Positions 59,301 through 64,000 of a DNA stretch of 64,000 bases are shown in pieces. Both the position numbers and the translations under genes were made by a program. Positions within the stretch are counted from its first letter, which is position 1; each line of letters opens with the position of its first letter. The stretch covers positions 13,451,501-13,515,500 of the forward strand of contig NC_037090.1 in assembly GCF_002994745.2 (NCBI RefSeq), read 5' to 3'. Source of the stretch: Rosa chinensis. Taxonomy: Eukaryota; Streptophyta; Magnoliopsida; Rosales; Rosaceae. Below the pieces are notes generated by a model, which ran no database searches, was not told the origin of the DNA, and worked only from the letters and a program-made list of their open reading frames with translations.

Positions 59301-60973
59301 TGCTATCCAACAACTTGAAAGAGATTGCATTATGGGATTGCAAAAAATGCGAAGGAGTGCCAGCACTTGGCCAGCTGCCCAATCTTGTACTTGTGAGGAT
59401 GATCAAATTGAAGAAACTCAGGTGTTTGGGATATGAGTTTTATGGTTATGATCACGTTTCTGATGATACAAAGGTTTTGTTTCCTGCATTGAAAACATTA
59501 CGTATTGCGTACGCGAAAAACCTAATTGAATGGATGGAAGTGGCAACAGAAAGAGTGATGGTGTTTCCTTGCCTTGAGGAGTTGAACCTGGAGTCTTGCC
59601 GTCATTTGAGAAGTGCTCCCAGTCATTTTCCATCTCTGAAAAAGTTGGTGATTGATGGCATGAATAGCGGAGGTCCAATAGCAAGTATTCTGAGCAATAG
59701 TCTGACCACTCTCACTTCTCTCAAGATAGGCAGAGTGAGTGGACTTACCTGTTTGCCGGAAAGGTTGTTAAAAAACAATCAGATTCTTTCATATTTGGAG
59801 ATAACAGATTGTGAGGAGTTAACTTGTATTGCTCCTCCCCAATCACAAGGGTTTGACTACTGCTGCACATCTCTTCAGGTACTGAATATTTTGAGGTGTC
59901 CTAAGCTGACATGTGTACCTGTCTCTCTCTCTCTTGAGGCGTTGTCTATACGTGGTTGCCACGGTCTAGAGTCCATCCCATTCATCCCTGAGCACGGTGG
60001 TCTCCCATCTCTACGCCAATTGGAGATCACTGATTGGCCTGAGTTATCCAGTCTACCTGATGGGCTACAATACTGCACATCTCTTCAACAATTGCACATA
60101 GAGACCTGCCCAAAGATAACGTCCATTCCAATTCCATCTGAGGGACTCCCATCCCTTAATCGACTGTGTCTTCGGCAGTGTCCTGAATTATCAAGCTTAC
60201 CGAGTGGACTAGGCTGCTGCACCTCTCTCGCTTATTTGTCAATAGAAGAGTGCCCTAAGGTAACATCCATTCCAATTGGCAGTCTCAGTACAACCCTCCG
60301 ATGGTTGCATGTAAACAATCTAGAGTATTTTCCAATTTTACACGGCGGCTTCATATCCCTCCGTCATTTGGAAATCGAGGGATGTCAGAGTACACAAATT
60401 GATCTGCAATTTTGTGCCTCTCTTGAGGTTTTGACAATAAGTGATTGTCCTAATCTAGAGACTGTTCCAAGTTTAGACAAGCTCACATCCCTCCGTCAGT
60501 TGATAATAATTCATTGTTCCAGATTAACATGTCTACCCAGTGGGTTAGCAATGGCATCCCACACGTATTCACCCGTCTCCAGTCATTGACACTTGGTCCG
60601 TTCTGGAAAGAGCTGGATTCATTCCCTGCCTTTCAGGTTCAACCACAACTTAAGAGATTAGATCTGTACGGGTGGCCTAAGCTCAAGTCTCTGCCTGAAC
60701 AAATTCAACACTTGACGTCTTTGACCCATTTGTGGATACATGACTTTGAGGGAGTGGAGGCTATTCCAGAATGGTTGGGAAATCTTGCATCTCTTCACTC
60801 GTTAGATATTTGCGGATGCGAGAATGTGATGTATCTACCTTCCATCCAAGCTATGGAACGCCTCACCAAATTAGATTGGCTATCCATCACCAATTGTCCT
60901 CTTTTGAGGGAAAGATGCACCGCGGAGAGCGGCTCAGAGTGGCTTAAGATTTGTCATATTCCGAACTTCCGAG
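56376..60973 (+). pseudogene. CC-NB-ARC-LRR (CNL) disease-resistance gene with nonsense codon and frameshift
   Basis: Exon 1 56376-57506, GT-AG intron 57507-58246, exon 2 from 58247. The N-terminal Rx-type coiled coil (MAEFLTFAAQEMLTK..., FLEAVLRDAE) is cut by TAG at 56532-56534, where the family usually has Gln. The same frame continues with VKLWLEKLEDIAHLADDMLD and NB-ARC motifs: P-loop GMGGLGKTT (about 203), kinase-2 LLVLDDVW (about 281), SSILVTTRS, GGVPL (about 369), CFAYCSMFIKDFKFEKDDLI, LWMAQGW, and HDLVHDLA standing for MHD. Many degenerate LRRs follow. A -1-type frameshift near 60547 moves the reading from the frame ending at 60589 to that of 60514-61131. The LRRs then continue to CHIPNFRG, where a donor (AG/GTAACT) at 60974 suggests a missing last exon. 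Intracellular immune receptors of this class sense pathogen effectors; this copy looks non-functional or truncated. Confidence 0.9.
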
Positions 60974-62200
60974 GTAACTCTTTTTCTTTTCTTTTTCTCA
61001 AGTATTCTCAAGTTCATCGAGTACCTTTTTTTCGGTCATATAAATCAGTGACAAGAATGCTTTGGCTGTTTCTTATCACTCTCTGTTTTCTTCTCATCTC
61101 TGCTCATTGTATAGTCAGTCAATTTAGTTGATTCAAAAATACAAATTCCAATATTCGGTGGGACAAAAATTCATGGAGCTCTCCTCTGAATTTCTCAAGT
61201 TATATACAAAATCCTTCTTGTTGTTAAAATACTATGACTCTAGACTCTAGTCAGTCACTTCTAAAGCCACGACTTTTGTTTCTGCAGCATCTCTAAAGAA
61301 ACTAAAACTTGTATAGTTGTATACCCTTATCCCTTTTTGATGTGTCCATAACTTCTTTTTTATTAGTTTGGTGAGGCCCATACTAGCATGGACTCTTTTC
61401 TGTGACACATCAAGAATAAGAGCTGCCTGCAGGTGTGAGTCAAATTGTAATTGCTCCAAGTTTGCAGTAATATGTGTAAGTTATGCGACACCTTCTAGTC
61501 TCTTCTGATGTTTTCCCCTATCCTCTCGCTGCTCTGTCGATTCCATGTCAGCTTACACCTACATTGTATCTGCAGGAGCATCTACAATTCAATATCATCT
61601 CTCTATCAGCATTGCAGGATTGGGGTCCTAAGCGAAATTGAAAAAAGGTGGTTTGATGCTCATGTTGTTGTTAAAAGTATTAAGAGGCCCTCCAATTGCT
61701 ACAGGTATAAATTCCTCTCTGTTAAATTCAAAAGAATAACTCACTCCAATCCTTACGTTTCATGACCAGTATATTGAGTGGCAGAAATTTTGATTTAGCA
61801 TTTATACTTCTGAGGCAAAAAAAATTTGGACATACATGTCCTTTTTTTTCCGATTACATTATATATACAGTATATTCTTTTATGTCTTTTAATTGGAGGG
61901 GCAAGACTGCAAAGTCGATATGTTAATTTTAAATATTTATGTCTTTTAATTGGAGGGGGAAGACAGTAAATTTTGAGTTCATGTTCTTTCTCAAATAGTT
62001 GGACTGATTATGGAAAGGTGAAGAAGGTGTTTGCTCTTGTGTTGCGGTGAAGGTACTAAAATAAAAGGCACTCCAACAAGTACAGGTAGAGACTCCTCTA
62101 TGTTTATACTTAATGTAATAACCGATAGTGGGATTACTGTGGATAAAGGAAAAGAGGAGCATGTTCCCGTGTTTTGAGCAATAAAGGGAAAAGCTGGGTG
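60974..62200 (+). other. NLR 3' side; diverged short repeats
   Basis: No supported gene. TATGTCTTTTAATTGGAGGGG occurs at about 61880 and 61940. A segment around 61645-61725 (GCTCATGTTGTTGTTAAAAG...CCTCCAATTGCTACAGGTA) resembles 62030-62100, suggesting a duplicated 3' exon/UTR region. A terminal NLR exon could begin after the TCTGCAG near 61575, but this was not proven. Confidence 0.4.
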
Positions 62201-64000
62201 CTGCTATAGTGAGAATTGTCGGTGGAAGGAACTGCAGTTCTCACTCTCTCTCTCTCTCGTCCGAAACCATCCAAGAACAGAGCATTTATTCTCCAAGCTT
62301 GTTCTCGCTCCACAGGCCATCGATCGACCCCAGACCACTTCCTATAGGTTCGCCTCGACCTTGCGCAGCTGCAGGTGGCAGCCTTGAACCGCAACACGGC
62401 CACCAGCGGCGGCGGAAAGCTCCGCCCGGTTTGAGCTCGTTTTGGTTCCAAGATTGATATCTCAAGCTACCGGTCACCAATCTTCACCAAATTTCTTCCA
62501 TTGGCTTCGCCTGGTCCATACGCACCCGTCTGTGGCAGCCTTTCACAGCGGCGCAGCCTGTAGCGGCGGCGGGAAGCTTGAACCGATTTTAGTCAACGCC
62601 GGTTTTCTCCTAGCTCCGGCCACCAAAACTTCCGATCCTTATCTCCATGAACTCGCCTCAACCGGCTGATCATCATACTAGAAGGATCGCACCTGGAGTG
62701 ACGGGTTTCACGTTCGTCGGAGCTCGGCCGGTTTTCGATCGAACACCAAAACTTTTCGATCGTGTTATCTCAAGTTGTAGTGCATCGTTTTGATTTATTC
62801 TTGAACCAGTGAGTTCACCTTGATGTTCTTAACAACTCACCAGAAGGAATCGAGGCCTGAAATTGAAGTTTTTACGTCGAAATCTTGGCTCGCCGGTTTC
62901 TGCATTTCTTCGCCGGTTTCTGGAAAATTTCCGGCCACCTTCAACTGTTCTAGGTAATTTTCGACCACTTCCGTTCAATTTCAGACTTCATGCTAGTTAG
63001 GAAAATTGTTGGGCTTGATGAGATGAAGAGGAGCAGCCTGGCCCCGACACCATTGGCGGTGGTCGGCGGCGGCTCTGTCCAAACTCCGGCGGCCCTTTTC
63101 CGGCCACCTCCGGGGGTCAAAAATGTGATTTATTTACATTTTTAGATTCTACATTTCAATACGATCATTTCGATATATTATACGCAATTTTTGGATATCG
63201 TATGATTTAGTTATGAATTTTACGATTTCGATCAATTTCGATTGTTCGATTAATGATCTGTGAAGATCGGACCGTCCGATGGACTTGTAGTTTTGATATG
63301 TTGATTTTATGACTATCCCAGTGACCTTGTGTGGTCATGGGCGAAGATCCGACCGCTGTATCTTCGTATAATTGTGAAATAGTGTTTTGGAAGGAGATTC
63401 GTGAGAATCCGACCGTCGGATTTTCATATAAATCTATGGAGACGTTAATGAAGGCGATTCAGGAAGATCCGATCGTTGGATTTTCGTGATAAATTCGGGA
63501 GGATGATCCAAAGGGAGATCCGTGAGGATCTGACCCTTGGGTCGTCGTATAAATCCGATCTGACCGTTGGATCATAGTATAAATTCGATCTGACCGTTGG
63601 ATCATAGTATGAATTCGATCTGACCGTTGGATCGTCGTATAAATTCGATTCGACCGTCAGATCGTCATTTATTTTATTTTATGAGTTGTTGGCTAAGTTA
63701 TGATCATATTGGATTAGGTGATTGACGGTCCTCCTTGGTGAGTGGTTTTGGTGTGTATTGTGAAATTGAAGTCGCAGCGGGATTATCGAGGTGAGTAAAT
63801 CGCACATGGTTCAATTACGAACCGAAATTCGGTGATTTTATTCAATTATGAAATTGTGGAAATTGTTTTATGAAAATAAATATTTTTTTAAAATTATATG
63901 GACTTGTTCGACTACGGTCCATAGGTAAGTAAAATGAATTTATTTATAAAATGAATTTTTGTTTTAATGCATGTGAACTATGGTGGTATTTGTAATCATT
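62200..64000. repeat. GC-richer block, probable part of a larger LTR-type repeat running off the window
   Basis: From about 62200 composition changes abruptly (CGGCGGCGG, CTCCGGC words), then 63250-63670 carries spaced GATCCGACCGTTGGAT-like motifs and a tandem array. No protein domain is recognised. I infer an LTR or untranslated region of a gypsy-type element, but no termini, primer site or second LTR is in view. Confidence 0.35.
63541..63666 (+). repeat. 30-bp tandem array with GACCGTTGGATC motif
   Basis: Four units of exactly 30 bases (63541, 63571, 63601, 63631), core TATAAATTCGATCTGACCG, plus a partial unit. Upstream the same motif recurs at about 60-base spacing (near 63345, 63400, 63460, 63520). 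Confidence 0.9.

Noticed and set aside
1..64000. CRISPR arrays, rRNA genes, bacterial operons
   Set aside because: None seen; spliced genes and transposon types show a plant nuclear sequence.

Overview
The window is a piece of a plant nuclear chromosome. Evidence: spliced GT-AG genes with AT-rich introns, plant-specific gene families (CC-NB-ARC-LRR resistance gene, H2A with SPKK tail, PHD/GNAT regulator, plastid-type ArgJ), and Ty1/copia, hAT, Helitron-like and MITE insertions. Gene content and protein similarity suggest a eudicot, perhaps Rosaceae; the family assignment is inference from memory and is not proven by the sequence.

Layout. 1-0.4 kb: promoter and first exon of a minus-strand gene that leaves the window. 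0.4-22.6 kb: gene-poor, AT-rich and repeat-dominated. It holds two small non-autonomous hAT elements with perfect 8-bp target duplications (2868-3469, 5603-6026), two relatives of one small Helitron-like family (7162-7461 minus; about 22317-22564 plus), several inverted-repeat elements, one probable small minus-strand gene (9427-9678), a decayed copia element on the minus strand (13079-17972) and a Tourist-like MITE (20775-21091) nested in a foldback element. 23.7-36.7 kb: a compact block of three plus-strand housekeeping genes: a PHD/GNAT chromatin protein (18 coding exons), a small probably mitochondrial RRM protein (3 exons) and ArgJ of arginine biosynthesis (17 exons). 37.1-41.7 kb: a complete, apparently intact hAT transposon with an uninterrupted spliced transposase, inserted in a degenerate repeat array. 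42.2-47.7 kb: a conserved unknown gene and a histone H2A.W gene. 49.5-54.8 kb: a complete copia retrotransposon with apparently identical 620-bp LTRs and one open 1340-codon gag-pol frame. 55.1-55.5 kb: an intronless histone H2B on the minus strand. 56.4-61 kb: a CC-NB-ARC-LRR gene broken by a nonsense codon and a frameshift. 62.2-64.0 kb: GC-richer sequence that ends in a 30-bp tandem array and probably belongs to a larger repeat running off the window.

The gene order PHD/GNAT - RRM - ArgJ - unknown - (H2A) - H2B matches, as I recall it, the Arabidopsis At2g37520-At2g37470 interval. The housekeeping block would then be ancestral and the intervening transposons later additions. The two LTR elements and the hAT element each sit inside or beside a local tandem duplication. 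I see no CRISPR array, rRNA or intact tRNA gene.
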